From assembly GCF_028885415.1 (NCBI RefSeq), contig NZ_CP118527.1, forward strand, positions 4,526,001-4,590,000: 64,000 bases of DNA, read 5' to 3'. The notes beneath the pieces are model-generated. The model was not told the DNA's origin. It saw nothing but the letters and a program-made list of their open reading frames with translations, and did not search any database. Positions 8,176 to 17,664 of the stretch are shown here, one piece after another; position 1 is the stretch's first letter; each line of letters starts with the position of its first letter. The translations under genes and the position numbers were made by a program. This DNA is from Streptomyces coeruleorubidus. GTDB lineage: Bacteria > Actinomycetota > Actinomycetes > Streptomycetales > Streptomycetaceae.

Positions 8176-9099
8176 TCAGCGGTTCCTGCGGCTTCGCCTG
8201 CCGGCGAGTGCGGCGGCTGTTCCGCCCGCGGTGACCAGCACCGCCCCGACTGCCAGGAGGTACGGCGTCATGGGGCTGCCACCGGTCTCCGCCAGATCGG
8301 TCTTCGGGGAAGGCGCGACCGACTGCGCGAGGGGTGCCGACCGGCCGGACGGTGCCGGGCTCTCGGAGGCCGGCTGAGGAGACCGGCAGGTGGCCTGCGC
8401 CAGGGTCACGGTGCCTTCCACCTTCTCAACGCCCAGCCGCAAGGGATCCACGGACACCTGCAGGCGGAGTGACGTGGCGGCGGCGGTGGCACTGGTCGTC
8501 TCCCTCTGGGACAGGGAAAGCCGGACCGTGCCGACGCCTGGGACCTCGACGGTGGCGGTGCCGCCGGCTGCCAGCGGCACCCGCTTGCCGAGAGCAGTGA
8601 CGGGACCCAGCACCTGGGACTCGGCGACCGGTTTCTGTCCGGAGGCACAAGTTGCCGTGGCGGTGACCTGTTCGACCTCCACCAGGGACAGTGCAGGCAG
8701 GCCAGGCACATGGACTCGCGCCCGTTCGAGACGGGACGTCGCTTCGGCTCGGCCGTCGGCGACATCGGCTTTTGCCCTGACGGCGTCGGCCTGGAGCAGC
8801 CGGACCGGGCGGTCGCGGTTGACCTGGTCGAGGGTGACGTCGAGGGTCTTCTTCTCCGCGGTCCCCGGAGCTCGAACCTCATTGAGCGTGGCCCGCAGAG
8901 GCGTCGTTCCGTCCGCCCCGGCCCGGGAGACGTCCAGCGCTGCGCGGAAAGCCACTGCCGTGGCGCTGCCCCGGGAAGTGCCGGTCGCGGGAACCGCAGT
9001 GGCTTCGGCGGCGAGTGCTGAGCCTGCCAGGAGAAGGCCCGTGGCTGACACGGCAGCGAGGCGACGGGCGTATGCAGTCCGAGGCGAATTTCTGGTCAA
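8176..9099 (-). CDS. LAETG-anchored surface protein (SCO1860-like)
   Basis: 307-aa exported protein: signal peptide (RRLAAVSATGLLLAGSALA), a beta-rich middle, a Ser/Pro linker and a C-terminal sorting signal of LAETG, a hydrophobic stretch (PYLLAVGAVLVTAGGTAAAL) and a basic tail RRSRRNR. LAxTG is the substrate motif of class E sortases in Streptomyces, so the protein is expected to be covalently attached to peptidoglycan. The architecture matches the SCO1860-type LAETG family as I recall it. The ligand is unknown. Confidence 0.85.
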   Translation of the reverse strand: MTRNSPRTAYARRLAAVSATGLLLAGSALAAEATAVPATGTSRGSATAVAFRAALDVSRAGADGTTPLRATLNEVRAPGTAEKKTLDVTLDQVNRDRPVRLLQADAVRAKADVADGRAEATSRLERARVHVPGLPALSLVEVEQVTATATCASGQKPVAESQVLGPVTALGKRVPLAAGGTATVEVPGVGTVRLSLSQRETTSATAAATSLRLQVSVDPLRLGVEKVEGTVTLAQATCRSPQPASESPAPSGRSAPLAQSVAPSPKTDLAETGGSPMTPYLLAVGAVLVTAGGTAAALAGRRSRRNR

Positions 9100-9441
9100 C
9101 GCGGTGTCCTTGCGTACGGAGAGGTGAGGGCCGCCCGGAACCAGCCGGTGACCGGCAGGCTGGGCAAGGCTCTATCTTGCTCGGGCGAAAGCTGCCAGTT
9201 GGGTGCAATACGGATGCTTCACTACAAGGAAGACGTTTGCGGGCAAGAGTTCTAATCTTGGCTTTCCTGGCTACCACGGCGTGAACGCCAGGTGCGTCTG
9301 CACGTTCTGCTGGTCGCACAGTCCGCGACCGCGCGTCATCGGTGGGGCAGACCAACCATGCGAGTACGCGTGGCGTCGTGTTCCCCGGCACCACGCGGGT
9401 GAGCATGTGTGGACCCACCCCACTTCCCGCACCGAGGCGAT
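9100..9441. other. Intergenic region, no gene recognised
   Basis: 342 bp between the divergently transcribed LAETG protein and a membrane-protein gene. It must hold both promoters. Somewhat AT-richer tracts occur at about 9205-9260. No convincing coding frame or structured RNA was found. Confidence 0.5.
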
Positions 9442-9981
9442 ATGATGTCCGACCGCGCCGGCCAGGTCCGTCCCGACAGCGTTGCCCGAAGGCGGATCGT
9501 GCGGCGCCGACCGCCGCAGCAGTCGCTGTTCAGCGGTATCTACGGACTGGTGATGGCCAGCGCACTGGTGGCCGCCCTGGACGCGACGGGCGGGAGGGCC
9601 GAGCCCGGCCCGGACGCGCTGTGGGTCCTGCTCACCGCGCTGGCGTCAGGCGCCGCCCATGGGTACGCGCACGTCATCGCCCAGCGCGCGTCCGGCGACG
9701 GAGCTGCCACCACGAGCAGACTGCGGTCGGTGCTCGCCGAGTGGCCACTGGTCGCCGCCGTGCTGCCCACGGTGGGGGTCCTGCTCGTCGCGGTAGCCGG
9801 GTGGTGGGCGGAGGCCACAGCTGTGGACGCGGCCCTGCTGTTCAACACCGTCGCCTTGTTCGGCTGCGGCGCCTGGGCCGCCCGCACCGCCGGGCACGGA
9901 TGGCCGTCCTCGTGCCGGGCAGGGGGCCTGGACATGCTGATCGGCCTAGCGATCATTGTCGCGAACTCCCTGCTCAAGTAG
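9442..9981 (+). CDS. Integral membrane protein, unknown function
   Basis: 179-aa protein (MMSDRAGQ...) with a basic N-terminus and four hydrophobic segments: FSGIYGLVMASALVAAL, LWVLLTALASGAAHGY, WPLVAAVLPTVGVLLVAVAG and LLFNTVALFGCGAWAA, with a last one at LDMLIGLAIIVANSLL. GAGG lies upstream of the paired ATGs at 9442 and 9445. No family is recognised. Confidence 0.7.
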   Translation: MMSDRAGQVRPDSVARRRIVRRRPPQQSLFSGIYGLVMASALVAALDATGGRAEPGPDALWVLLTALASGAAHGYAHVIAQRASGDGAATTSRLRSVLAEWPLVAAVLPTVGVLLVAVAGWWAEATAVDAALLFNTVALFGCGAWAARTAGHGWPSSCRAGGLDMLIGLAIIVANSLLK

Positions 9982-10037
9982 CCAGGCCGTCGGGTGCTAT
10001 GCCAGCGAGAGGGGCTGCGGTTCCCGATGGAAACCGC

Positions 10038-10547
10038 CTAGCGGCCGGGGCGTTGCGTGAGGTGCGCGAACGCGTCCAGGTTGCGTGTCGACTCCCCGCG
10101 GGACACCCGCCACTCGTACTCCTTGCGGATCGCCGAGGCGAAGCCGAGCTCCAGGAGGGTGTTGAAGCTGCCGTCCGCGGCCTGAAGGACCTGGCCGAGC
10201 AGGCGGTCGATCTCGTCGGCGGTGACGGCGGACAGGGAGAGGCGGCCGGTGACGTAGACGTCGCCGTGCTGGTCGACGGCGTAACTCACGCCGTAGAGCT
10301 TGAGGTTGCGTTCCAGGAGCCAGCGGTGGACGCCCTGCTCGTTCTCGTCGGGGTGGCGGATGACGAAGGCGTTGAGCGAGAGGGAGTGGCGGCCGACGAT
10401 CAGGGAGACCGTCGTCTTGAGCTTGCGGGTGCCGGGGAGCTGCGCGACGTAGGTGCCGGGCTCGGGGCTCTCCCACTCCAGGTCGGCGTCCTTCAGCACT
10501 CCCTCGATGACCTGTGCCGCACGCTGTTCCAGATCGGTTTCACCCAT
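10038..10547 (-). CDS. YbjN domain-containing protein
   Basis: 169-aa soluble protein of the YbjN/SCP chaperone-like fold: [40 protein letters not shown] and [20 protein letters not shown] are the family's conserved strands and helices. Its start overlaps the end of mshA by 8 bp, so it is the second gene of an mshA operon. This pairing is conserved in actinobacteria. Its role in mycothiol metabolism, if any, is unknown. Confidence 0.9.
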   Translation of the reverse strand: MGETDLEQRAAQVIEGVLKDADLEWESPEPGTYVAQLPGTRKLKTTVSLIVGRHSLSLNAFVIRHPDENEQGVHRWLLERNLKLYGVSYAVDQHGDVYVTGRLSLSAVTADEIDRLLGQVLQAADGSFNTLLELGFASAIRKEYEWRVSRGESTRNLDAFAHLTQRPGR

Positions 10548-11877
10548 GCTGCGAGCGTACGCGACGGCGGTGGGCCTGCATCGCGGCCGTGTAGACGTCC
10601 GCCGTGCCGGCGGCCGCGGTGTCCCAGCCGAAGGACTGGGCGTGGCGGGCGGCCTGCCCGCCCAGCCGGGGCGACAGCCGCGGGTCGTCGGCGAAATCGC
10701 GCAGCACGCGCGCGTAGTCGGCGGGATTGTGGCCGCGTACGAGGAAGCCGGTGTGGCCGTCGCGCACGGCGACCGGCAGGCCGCCGACCGCTGCCGCCAG
10801 CACCGGGGTGCCCGCCGCCTGCGCCTCTACGGCGACCAGGCCGAACGACTCGCTGTAGGAGGGCATGACCAGGACGGAAGCGGCGCGGAACCAGTCCGCC
10901 AGCTGGTCCTGGCCGACCGGCGGGTGGAACCGTACGACGTCCGCGATGCCGAGGCGTGCGGCCAGCTTCTGCAGGCCCTCGGGCTTGGCGAGGCCGCTGC
11001 CGCTGGGGCCGCCGACGACGGGGACGAGGACGCGCGAGCGCAGCTCCGGGCGCTCGTCGAGGAGGACGGCGACGGCACGCAGCAGCACGTCGGGGGCCTT
11101 CAGGGGCTGGATGCGGCCCGCGAAGAGCGGGATCAGCGCGTCCTGGGGCAGGCCGAGACGGGCCCGGGCGGCGGCGCGGCCGTCGGCGGGCGAGAAGCGG
11201 CTGAGGTTCACGCCCGGGTGGACGACGGCGACCTTGTCGGTGTCGGCCGCGTAGTGCCGTACCAGCTCGTCGGCCTCTTCGGTGGTGTTGGCGATGAGCC
11301 GGTCGGCGGCGGCGACGATCTGGGTCTCGCCGATGACGCGGGCGGCCGGTTCGGGGGTGTCGCCGTCGGCCAGGTTGGCGTTCTTGACCTTGGCCATGGT
11401 GTGCATGGCGTGCACCAGGGGGGCGCCCCAGCGCTGGGCGGCGAGCCAGCCGACGTGGCCGGAGAGCCAGTAGTGGGAGTGGACCAGGTCGTAGTAGTCG
11501 GGGCGGTGGCCGGCCCAGGCCTGCATCACGCCGTGGGTGAAAGCGCACAGCTGGGCGGGGAGGTCCTCCTTGTTGAGGCCCTCGTAAGGGCCGGCGTCGA
11601 CGTGCCGGACGAGGACGCCGGGGGCCAGCTCGACGGTCGGCGGGAGGGCGGCCGAGGTCGCGCGCGTGAAGATCTCGACCTCGATGTTGATCGCGGCCAG
11701 GCGCTGCGCCAGCTCCACGATGTAGACGTTCATGCCGCCGGCGTCGCCGGTGCCCGGCTGGTGGAGCGGGGAGGTGTGCACGGAGAGCATGGCCACCCGG
11801 CGGGGCCTGCGGTGCAGCCGGAGGCGCGAGGGTGCGGACGCGGAGCGCCGCCCGAGCCTGCCGATGTACTGGCTCAC
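10540..11877 (-). CDS. mshA: D-inositol 3-phosphate glycosyltransferase (mycothiol biosynthesis)
   Basis: 445-aa GT-B glycosyltransferase that transfers GlcNAc from UDP-GlcNAc to 1D-myo-inositol 3-phosphate, the first step of mycothiol synthesis in the cytosol. Recognisable are [20 protein letters not shown] near the N-terminus, [21 protein letters not shown] and the nucleotide-sugar motif [20 protein letters not shown] with LVRGHNP after it. A GTG start at 11877 is preceded by GAGGAGG. The pathway partner mshD lies at the other end of the window. Confidence 0.95.
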   Translation of the reverse strand: MSQYIGRLGRRSASAPSRLRLHRRPRRVAMLSVHTSPLHQPGTGDAGGMNVYIVELAQRLAAINIEVEIFTRATSAALPPTVELAPGVLVRHVDAGPYEGLNKEDLPAQLCAFTHGVMQAWAGHRPDYYDLVHSHYWLSGHVGWLAAQRWGAPLVHAMHTMAKVKNANLADGDTPEPAARVIGETQIVAAADRLIANTTEEADELVRHYAADTDKVAVVHPGVNLSRFSPADGRAAARARLGLPQDALIPLFAGRIQPLKAPDVLLRAVAVLLDERPELRSRVLVPVVGGPSGSGLAKPEGLQKLAARLGIADVVRFHPPVGQDQLADWFRAASVLVMPSYSESFGLVAVEAQAAGTPVLAAAVGGLPVAVRDGHTGFLVRGHNPADYARVLRDFADDPRLSPRLGGQAARHAQSFGWDTAAAGTADVYTAAMQAHRRRVRSQHG

Positions 11878-12219
11878 GTGGCGTTCCTCCTCGCTCCGGG
11901 CATGCCTTTGCAGGGCGCACGTGCCCTCCAGGGGCTGCAACATCGGAGGGGCGGGCTCCATTTCCTGATTCGCGAGTTTTACCGAATCATTACCGAGTCC
12001 CGCTCAACCGTTCGAAGGCGATGGATTCCCGCATTCCCTGACCCCTGGGGGGAGTGACAGGCAGGTGAACCTGATCGGAAATCGCAGGTCACTCGCGCTG
12101 TCTCCGCCGTGAAAAGGCCGTGGAAAGGCTGACGAGCCCGGTACCGCGGACAACCTGGCGCCTGCCCCGTCGGTCACAGCGTGCGAAAGGATCCACAACT
12201 GCCTCACGGAGGTTACGCA
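11878..12219. other. Divergent promoter region of mshA and RTX gene
   Basis: 342 bp without a coding frame I trust. An AT-richer patch (TTTTACCGAATCATTACCGA, about 11977-11996) is the likeliest place for mshA promoter elements. A CGGAGG ribosome site precedes the RTX gene at 12220. Confidence 0.45.
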
Positions 12220-13086
12220 ATGCCCTCTCGCCTGGTCAGCCGCCGGCTGTTACGCGCCTCATCGGTTCTGACGCCGGTTCTCGGCATGGTTCTGGCCGTT
12301 CCGATCGCCCTGGCCGGTCCGGCCGGTGCCGCGGAGCCGACGGCCACCGCCGCGGTGAACGAGTACGGCTGGCAGCTCACCTACACGGCCGCCCCCGGGC
12401 AGGCCAACAAGGTGGCCATCACGCAGTCGTTCACCGGCGACCGCTCCCGGTTCACCTACGTGATCGACGACGTCGTCCCGATCGACGCCGGGAACGGCTG
12501 CGGCCACCCCGACAGCGCGGACCACACCAAGATCTCCTGCACGGTCGAGGCCCCTGAGAGCCAGTCCCCGCTCAGCTCCATGGAGATGGACCTCGCCGAC
12601 GGCGACGACACCGTCTCCTTCGACAACGCCACCGACCAGGTCTACTACTTCAACGCGGTCGAGCTGGGCGACGGCAACGACAAGTGGACCGGCGCCACCG
12701 ACCGGCGAGTCGACGGAAGTACCGTCCGGGGCGGCGCGGGCGACGACATCATCAGGGCGGGCGCGCTGGCGTTCGCCGGGGGCGGTGCCGGCGACGACAC
12801 CCTCCACGCCGGCATCGACGGCGAGATCGTGGACGGCGGCGCGGGCGACGACGTCCTCCACGGCGGCGCGGGCGCCCAGATCCTGCGAGCCGACGACGGG
12901 GCCGACACGGTGTACGGCGGGGCCGGCGACGACGAGCTGTACGGCGGCAGGGGCAACGACATCCTGCACGGAAACAGCGGCGCCGACCGGATATGGGGGA
13001 ACAGCGGCGACGACGAGCTGTACGGCGGGCCCGGAGCGGACACGCTCTCCGGCGGGCCCGGCACCGACATCGTCCGGCAGGACTGA
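12220..13086 (+). CDS. Exported RTX-type calcium-binding repeat protein with TTA codon
   Basis: 288-aa precursor with a signal peptide (LTPVLGMVLAVPIALAGPAG). From about residue 170 it has seven or more nonapeptides of the GGxGxDxxx type (GGAGDDIIRAG, GGAGDDVLHGG, GGRGNDILHGN, GNSGDDELYGG), which bind Ca2+ in a beta-roll. The middle (DLADGDDTVSFDNA) begins the Asp-rich part. It lacks a type I secretion partner; the Sec signal peptide implies folding outside the cell where Ca2+ is high. Codon 11 (12250-12252) is TTA, so translation should need the bldA tRNA and be tied to development. Confidence 0.88.
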   Translation: MPSRLVSRRLLRASSVLTPVLGMVLAVPIALAGPAGAAEPTATAAVNEYGWQLTYTAAPGQANKVAITQSFTGDRSRFTYVIDDVVPIDAGNGCGHPDSADHTKISCTVEAPESQSPLSSMEMDLADGDDTVSFDNATDQVYYFNAVELGDGNDKWTGATDRRVDGSTVRGGAGDDIIRAGALAFAGGGAGDDTLHAGIDGEIVDGGAGDDVLHGGAGAQILRADDGADTVYGGAGDDELYGGRGNDILHGNSGADRIWGNSGDDELYGGPGADTLSGGPGTDIVRQD

Positions 13087-13111
13087 CGGTCTCCCCGTCC
13101 GGGGAGACCGT
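13086..13111 (+). terminator. Terminator after RTX gene
   Basis: Perfect 11-bp arms, ACGGTCTCCCC and GGGGAGACCGT, around a 4-nt loop, beginning at the RTX stop codon. A strong GC stem without a U tract, as is usual in Streptomyces. Confidence 0.75.
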
Positions 13112-13235
13112 CCGGGGAACCGCGCGCTCACCCGGGCGGTTCCCCGGGACAAGGATCGTCGGCATGTGACCAGGGCCGATGAGTTTCCGCTCCCCACGGC
13201 GTCCCATGAAGTGACGGCTGTGAGCGAGAAAAGAG

Positions 13236-13685
13236 ATGGGGTGCGCGTACCAGAACTTCGCCCGGGACTGGCCGGCGATGACCGACCATCCCCTCGCCGG
13301 GATCATGAACGGCCTGCCGAAGTACGTCGCCTCCCACAGCCTGACCACGGCCGGCTGGGACCCGACCACGATCCTGTCCGGCGACGTCCCCGCCCAGGTG
13401 GCGGAGCTGAAGCGGCCCGGCCGGGAGCGCCAGATCCACGGCAGCGCCCGGCTCGCCCAGTCCCTGCTGGCCGCCGGCCTGATCGACACGCCGCGGCTCG
13501 TGATCGCCCCGGTCGTGGTCGGCCAGGGCCGCCGCCTCTTCCCGGACGGCGGCGCACCGGCCGGGCTGCGGCTGGCCGACCACCGGACGACGCCGGGCGG
13601 TCTGTCGGTGCATGTGTTCGAGTCGGCGGGGGTTCCGGAGTTCGGGACGTACGGGGGCGGGGGCGGGCCCGGGGCCGGGTCCTGA
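13236..13685 (+). pseudogene. 3' fragment of a dihydrofolate-reductase-family (RibD C-terminal) gene
   Basis: The 149-codon frame aligns in pattern with the second half of RibD_C-type reductases: FARDWPAMTDHPLAGIMNGL, PKYVASHSL, then GSARLAQSLLAAGLID and APVVVGQGRRLFPDG. The N-terminal NADPH-binding part that these proteins need (normally about 60-70 residues including a DGF motif) is absent. The frame begins at YQNF where a full-length protein would be mid-domain. It is best read as a 5'-truncated remnant. Expression from ATG 13236 is possible but the product would be inactive. Confidence 0.7.
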
Positions 13686-13688
13686 GGA

Positions 13689-13768
13689 GCCGTTCAACCC
13701 TGGGTGCCGTTCAACAGCTGAGGGCCGTTCAACCCTGGGGGCCGTTCACCCCTGAGGGCCGCTTAACC
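13689..13768. repeat. Five tandem 17-18 bp units upstream of methyltransferase
   Basis: Units starting GCCGTTCAAC at 13689, 13706, 13724 and 13741, with a degenerate fifth (GCCGCTTAACC) at 13758, fill the gap between the RibD fragment and the ATG at 13777. The unit is close to GCCGTTCAACCCTGGGG. The last copy ends only 8 bp before the start codon. Confidence 0.8.
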
Positions 13769-13776
13769 TCGTACGC

Positions 13777-14595
13777 ATGACATCCCGCGCGGCGCCCCGC
13801 CCCCAGGGAACGGTGACGCGCGGGACGACCAACCCCAACCGCCTGCGCCGTATGGACCGCTGGATCGCGGCCACGCACGGCGCCGAACTGCGCCGTGCCG
13901 CCGACCCCGTGGCGGTCGACCTCGGGTACGGCGCCGCCCCCTGGACGGCCGTCGAGCTGCTGCACCGCCTCCGTGGGGTCGCGCCACGCGCGCGCGTGGT
14001 GGGCGTGGAGATCGAGCCGGCCCGGGTCGCGGCGGCACTGCCCTACGAGCGGACGGGGCTCGTCTTCCGGCACGGCGGCTTCGAGATCCCGATCCCGCAG
14101 CGGCCCCTGCTGGTCCGGGCGGCGAACGTGCTGCGGCAGTACGAGGAGGGCGAGGTCGCGGCCGTCTGGCACCGGCTGTGCGGGCGGCTCGCGCCGGCCG
14201 ATCCCGCGACCGGGGCGCGCGGCGGGCTGCTGGTCGAGGGGACCTGCGACGAGATCGGACGCCGGCACGTGTGGGTCGCGCTCGGCCCGGAGGGACCACG
14301 CACGGTCACCTTCGCGACCCGGCTCGGCTCCCTGGAACGCCCCTCTGACCTGGCCGAACGCCTGCCGAAGGCGCTCATCCACCGCAACGTCCCGGGCGAG
14401 CCGGTGCACGCCTTCCTACGCGACTTCGACCGCGCCTGGGCGGCCGCCGCGCCCTACGCGTCCTACGGCGCCCGCCAGCGCTGGATCCGGGCGGTGCGGC
14501 ACCTGACCGCCGACTGGCCGGTGGCGGACGGGCCGGTGCGGTGGCGGCAGGGCGAAGTGACGGTGCGGTGGGAGGCGTTGGCGCCGCGGGGCTGA
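13777..14595 (+). CDS. Class I SAM-dependent methyltransferase-like protein
   Basis: 272-aa protein. DPVAVDLGYGAAPWTAVELL fits SAM motif I (DxGxG) and VVGVEIEPARVAAAL motif II. A later segment GGLLVEGTCDEIGRRHVW resembles the post-motif region. The substrate is unknown. The gene is immediately preceded by the tandem repeats at 13689-13768. ATG 13777 leaves about 35 basic residues before motif I. Confidence 0.8.
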   Translation: MTSRAAPRPQGTVTRGTTNPNRLRRMDRWIAATHGAELRRAADPVAVDLGYGAAPWTAVELLHRLRGVAPRARVVGVEIEPARVAAALPYERTGLVFRHGGFEIPIPQRPLLVRAANVLRQYEEGEVAAVWHRLCGRLAPADPATGARGGLLVEGTCDEIGRRHVWVALGPEGPRTVTFATRLGSLERPSDLAERLPKALIHRNVPGEPVHAFLRDFDRAWAAAAPYASYGARQRWIRAVRHLTADWPVADGPVRWRQGEVTVRWEALAPRG

Positions 14596-14605
14596 ATGCC
14601 TCTAG

Positions 14606-14675
14606 CCGACCCGGACCGGCCCGACTCGGCCCGACCCGGCCCGGCCCGACCCGGCCCGGCCCGACCGGGCCCGCC
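14606..14675. repeat. CCCGGCCCGA low-complexity tandem tract
   Basis: About 70 bp built of repeated CCCGACCCGG / CCCGGCCCGA decamers, directly after the methyltransferase stop. It consists almost wholly of C and G with a regular A. Such tracts expand by slippage; some function as terminators, which I cannot show here. Confidence 0.75.
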
Positions 14676-14846
14676 GGGAACGATCACTTTGAGTCGTTCG
14701 TCACACAGGCGGGGAGATCTCATGCCGGGGGCATACCGGGGAAGGGGCCGCGGGAAGTACTCCCCCTGTCGCTTCGCGCGCCGACGTGGCAGCATCCCCG
14801 GGCGAGCCGGACGTTACTGACGGTTAATCAGTTTGGGGGCTGAAGT

Positions 14847-15929
14847 ATGGGAACGGGCAAGCGTGGCCTGATCGCGACGGCGGTGACCGTGGTCTGCGCG
14901 GTCACCGTGCTGGCGGCACCGGGCACGGCGTTCGCGAGCCCCAGCCCCACCCCCAGCGCGGGCCCGACACTCGCGCCCGGCAAGGACCTGGAGGCCGTAC
15001 GCGAGAAGCTCGACAAGCTCTACCGCGCCGCGGCCCGCGCCACCGACGAGTACAACGCCGCCGAGGAGAAGGCGGACAAGCAGTCCGCCGAGATCGTCAA
15101 GCTGGCCAAGAAGATCGTCAAGGGCCAGGAGAAGCTGGAGAGGCTGAAGGACCGCGCGGGCGCCTCGGCCGCCGCCCAGTACCGCGGCGGCGGACTGCCG
15201 CCCGAGGCCCATCTGATGCTGAGCGACGACCCGCAGGAGTTCCTCGACGGGGCGGGCCGGGTGCGCCAGGGCCAGCACGCGGCCAAGGGCCTGATCGGCG
15301 AACTGACCCGCACCCAGGAGGACTTGAAGCAGTACGCGCAGGACGCCTCCGCCCAGTGGAAGAAACTGGAGGCGGGCCGCAAGGCCAAGGCCGCCGCGCA
15401 GAAGGAGATCGAGAAGCAGATCGCGCTGGCGGAGAAGCTCGAGTCCGAGCTCCAGAAGGAGGAGCAGGAGCGCCTCGCCGAGCTGGAGAAGGAGGCGGCC
15501 CACAAGGCGCAGACCGCCTGGCTCGACTCCGGCGTCCTCGACGAGATCAGCACAAAGGCCTCCGAGCAGGGCAAGAAGGCCGTCGCGTACGCCACGGCGC
15601 AGATCGGCAAGCCGTACCAGTGGGGCGCCGAGGGCCCGAGGACCTACGACTGCTCCGGCCTGACCTCACAGGCCTGGATATCCGCCGGACAGGGCATTCC
15701 GCGCACGTCGCAGGAGCAGTGGAAGCAGTTGCGGCACATCGACATCCAGGACATGCGGCCCGGCGACCTCATCATCTACTTCGACGACGCCAGCCATGTC
15801 GCGATGTACGTCGGCGACGGGGCGATCGTGCACGCGCCGCGGCCCGGGCGGACGGTGACCATCGCGGGAGCGGGGACGATGCCCATCCTCGGGGTGGTAC
15901 GGCCGGACGCCGACGCCGGCACCGACTGA
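14847..15929 (+). CDS. Secreted NlpC/P60 peptidoglycan hydrolase
   Basis: 360-aa precursor: signal peptide (ATAVTVVCAVTVLAAPGTAF), a long coiled coil (about residues 45-220, with Lys/Glu/Ala heptads such as EKLDKLYRAAARATDEYNAA), and a C-terminal NlpC/P60 domain (about residues 240-355). Catalytic Cys is in YDCSGLTSQAW and the catalytic His in SHVAMYVGDGAIVHAP. The family cleaves D-Glu to diamino-acid bonds in stem peptides. The coiled coil usually masks the active site until an activator relieves it. The gene stands alone. Confidence 0.93.
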   Translation: MGTGKRGLIATAVTVVCAVTVLAAPGTAFASPSPTPSAGPTLAPGKDLEAVREKLDKLYRAAARATDEYNAAEEKADKQSAEIVKLAKKIVKGQEKLERLKDRAGASAAAQYRGGGLPPEAHLMLSDDPQEFLDGAGRVRQGQHAAKGLIGELTRTQEDLKQYAQDASAQWKKLEAGRKAKAAAQKEIEKQIALAEKLESELQKEEQERLAELEKEAAHKAQTAWLDSGVLDEISTKASEQGKKAVAYATAQIGKPYQWGAEGPRTYDCSGLTSQAWISAGQGIPRTSQEQWKQLRHIDIQDMRPGDLIIYFDDASHVAMYVGDGAIVHAPRPGRTVTIAGAGTMPILGVVRPDADAGTD

Positions 15930-16265
15930 GCGGAACCGGCACCGACCGGCCGGTCATCGGCACAGCACCGGACGCCGGATATCGGACAACAGGTCGCAGT
16001 CTCCCTGCCGGTGACCTGGCGCACGTGACCCAGCCCACCCCGCCCCCGCCGCCAAACCGCGCGCCGACGTGACGTTCGTCATCCCCACAGCATCCCGGCG
16101 GTGTCCAACTGCGGGGCATATCGCGGCATATGACACTGGCCGATGGCGCAGCGGCGTGGCTCACACCATTCCAATGCGGCGCCGACACCCGCTATGGTCC
16201 CGGTCGGTGGGTCGAGGTCCCTCGCCCCCGCCATGCCCTCGGGGGGAGGGAAGGAACCCAAGACG
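15930..16265. other. Intergenic region before receiver-phosphatase gene
   Basis: 336 bp with no convincing coding frame. A short direct repeat GGGGCATATCGC / GCGGCATATGAC lies near 16115-16135. CGCTATGGTCC (about 16190) has a -10-like TATGGT for the downstream gene. Confidence 0.4.
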
Positions 16266-17636
16266 ATGCCCGTACCCATACCGCGGCAGAGAGCGATCCC
16301 GGCCGTGGAGAGTGGTCAGGCGCAGGCCGAGTCCCCGTGCGACGGCCCCGCCGAGCAGTCCGTCACGGGCGCCTCGGCAACGGCCCCGCGCACGCCGAAC
16401 ACCACCGGGAAGACCACGGACCAGGCCGGGAACACCAGGGACAAGGTGGAGAACAACACCGCCCACAGCAACCTGACCCTGCTGCTGATCGAGGACGACC
16501 CGGCCGGTTCGCCGATCGTGCCCGACATGCTCGACCAGGCAGGCAAGCCGATCCGCGTCCGCACGGCCCGCAACCTGACCGAGGCCGGGCGGCTGCTGAC
16601 CGACGACGTCCACTGCATCCTGCTGGACCTCGCGCTGCCGGCTCCGGGCCGCAGCGACGCCGATGACGAGCTCGCCGTGCTCAAGCACGTGCTGGAGCTC
16701 GCGCCCCGGCATGCCGTCCTGGCGCTGACCGCCTCGGGCGACGCCGAGCGCGGCGCCGAGGCGGTGCGCGTGGGCGCCCAGGACTATCTCTTCCGCGACG
16801 AGCTGGACGGCCGGCTGCTGAGCCGGGCGATCCGCTACGCGGTGGAGCGCAAGCGCTCCGAGTCGGCCGAGCGCCGGCTCGCCGAGGGCAAGCTGCGGGC
16901 CCAGGAGAACCGCCGTCTGGAGCGCGGTCTGCTGCCGACCCCGCTGCTGGACGGCTCCCCGCTCCGGTTCGCCGCCCGCTACCGCCCGGGCCGCTCGCGC
17001 GCCCTGCTCGGCGGCGACTTCTACGACGTCGTGCGCACGCCGGACGGCACCGTGCACGCCATGATCGGTGACGTCTGCGGCCACGGCCCGGACGAGGCCG
17101 CCCTGGGCGTGGAGCTGCGGATCGCGTGGCGCGCGCTGACGCTGGCGGGCCTGTGCGGGGACCAGCTGCTGGGCACGCTCCAGCAGGTGCTGGAGCACGA
17201 GCGGGCCGACGACGAGATCTTCGCGACCCTGTGCACGGTGGACATCGCGCCGGACGGCCGCCGCGCCGGCCTGTGCCTGGCGGGCCACCCCTCGCCGCTG
17301 CTGGCCCGCCCGGGCAAACCGGCCCGCCTGCTGCCGTACGACAACAACGGGCCGGCCCTCGGGCTGCTGCCGGGTGCCCGCTGGCCTCGTATGCAGGTGG
17401 AGCTGGGCGCCGAGTGGAGCCTGATGCTCTACACCGACGGCCTGATCGAGGGCCATGTCGGCGAGGGCCGGGAGCGGCTCGGCCAGGACGGCATGACTCA
17501 GATGGTGCGCCGCCAGATCGCCGAGGGACTGCGGGGCGAGCAGCTGCTGAGGGCGGCGGTGAACGAGGTGCGCGACCTCAACGGTGGCGAGCTGACGGAC
17601 GACGTGGCGGTACTGCTGCTGGACCGGGTGCCGTAG
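16266..17636 (+). CDS. Response-regulator receiver fused to PP2C-type phosphatase (RsbU/SpoIIE-like)
   Basis: 456-aa signalling protein. After a low-complexity N-terminus, a receiver spans about residues 70-190 (LTLLLIEDDPAGSPIV acidic pocket; CILLDLAL phosphoacceptor Asp; LTASGD switch). A helical linker is followed by a PP2C/SpoIIE phosphatase domain with metal-binding GGDFYDVV and GDVCGHGPDEAALG, then LMLYTDGLIEG and LTDDVAVLLLD. Such proteins dephosphorylate anti-anti-sigma factors. The partner is not in this window. ATG 16266 follows an AAGGAA site. Confidence 0.92.
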   Translation: MPVPIPRQRAIPAVESGQAQAESPCDGPAEQSVTGASATAPRTPNTTGKTTDQAGNTRDKVENNTAHSNLTLLLIEDDPAGSPIVPDMLDQAGKPIRVRTARNLTEAGRLLTDDVHCILLDLALPAPGRSDADDELAVLKHVLELAPRHAVLALTASGDAERGAEAVRVGAQDYLFRDELDGRLLSRAIRYAVERKRSESAERRLAEGKLRAQENRRLERGLLPTPLLDGSPLRFAARYRPGRSRALLGGDFYDVVRTPDGTVHAMIGDVCGHGPDEAALGVELRIAWRALTLAGLCGDQLLGTLQQVLEHERADDEIFATLCTVDIAPDGRRAGLCLAGHPSPLLARPGKPARLLPYDNNGPALGLLPGARWPRMQVELGAEWSLMLYTDGLIEGHVGEGRERLGQDGMTQMVRRQIAEGLRGEQLLRAAVNEVRDLNGGELTDDVAVLLLDRVP

Positions 17637-17664
17637 CCCCCGGCTCCAGTGCTGTCAGGGGGGC

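Noticed and set aside
13689..13768. CRISPR-like array
   Set aside because: Units are contiguous with no spacers, and no cas genes are present.
14690..14846. Possible ydaO-type c-di-AMP riboswitch upstream of the NlpC/P60 gene
   Set aside because: Such riboswitches precede some Streptomyces cell-wall hydrolases, but I could not find the conserved core segments here.
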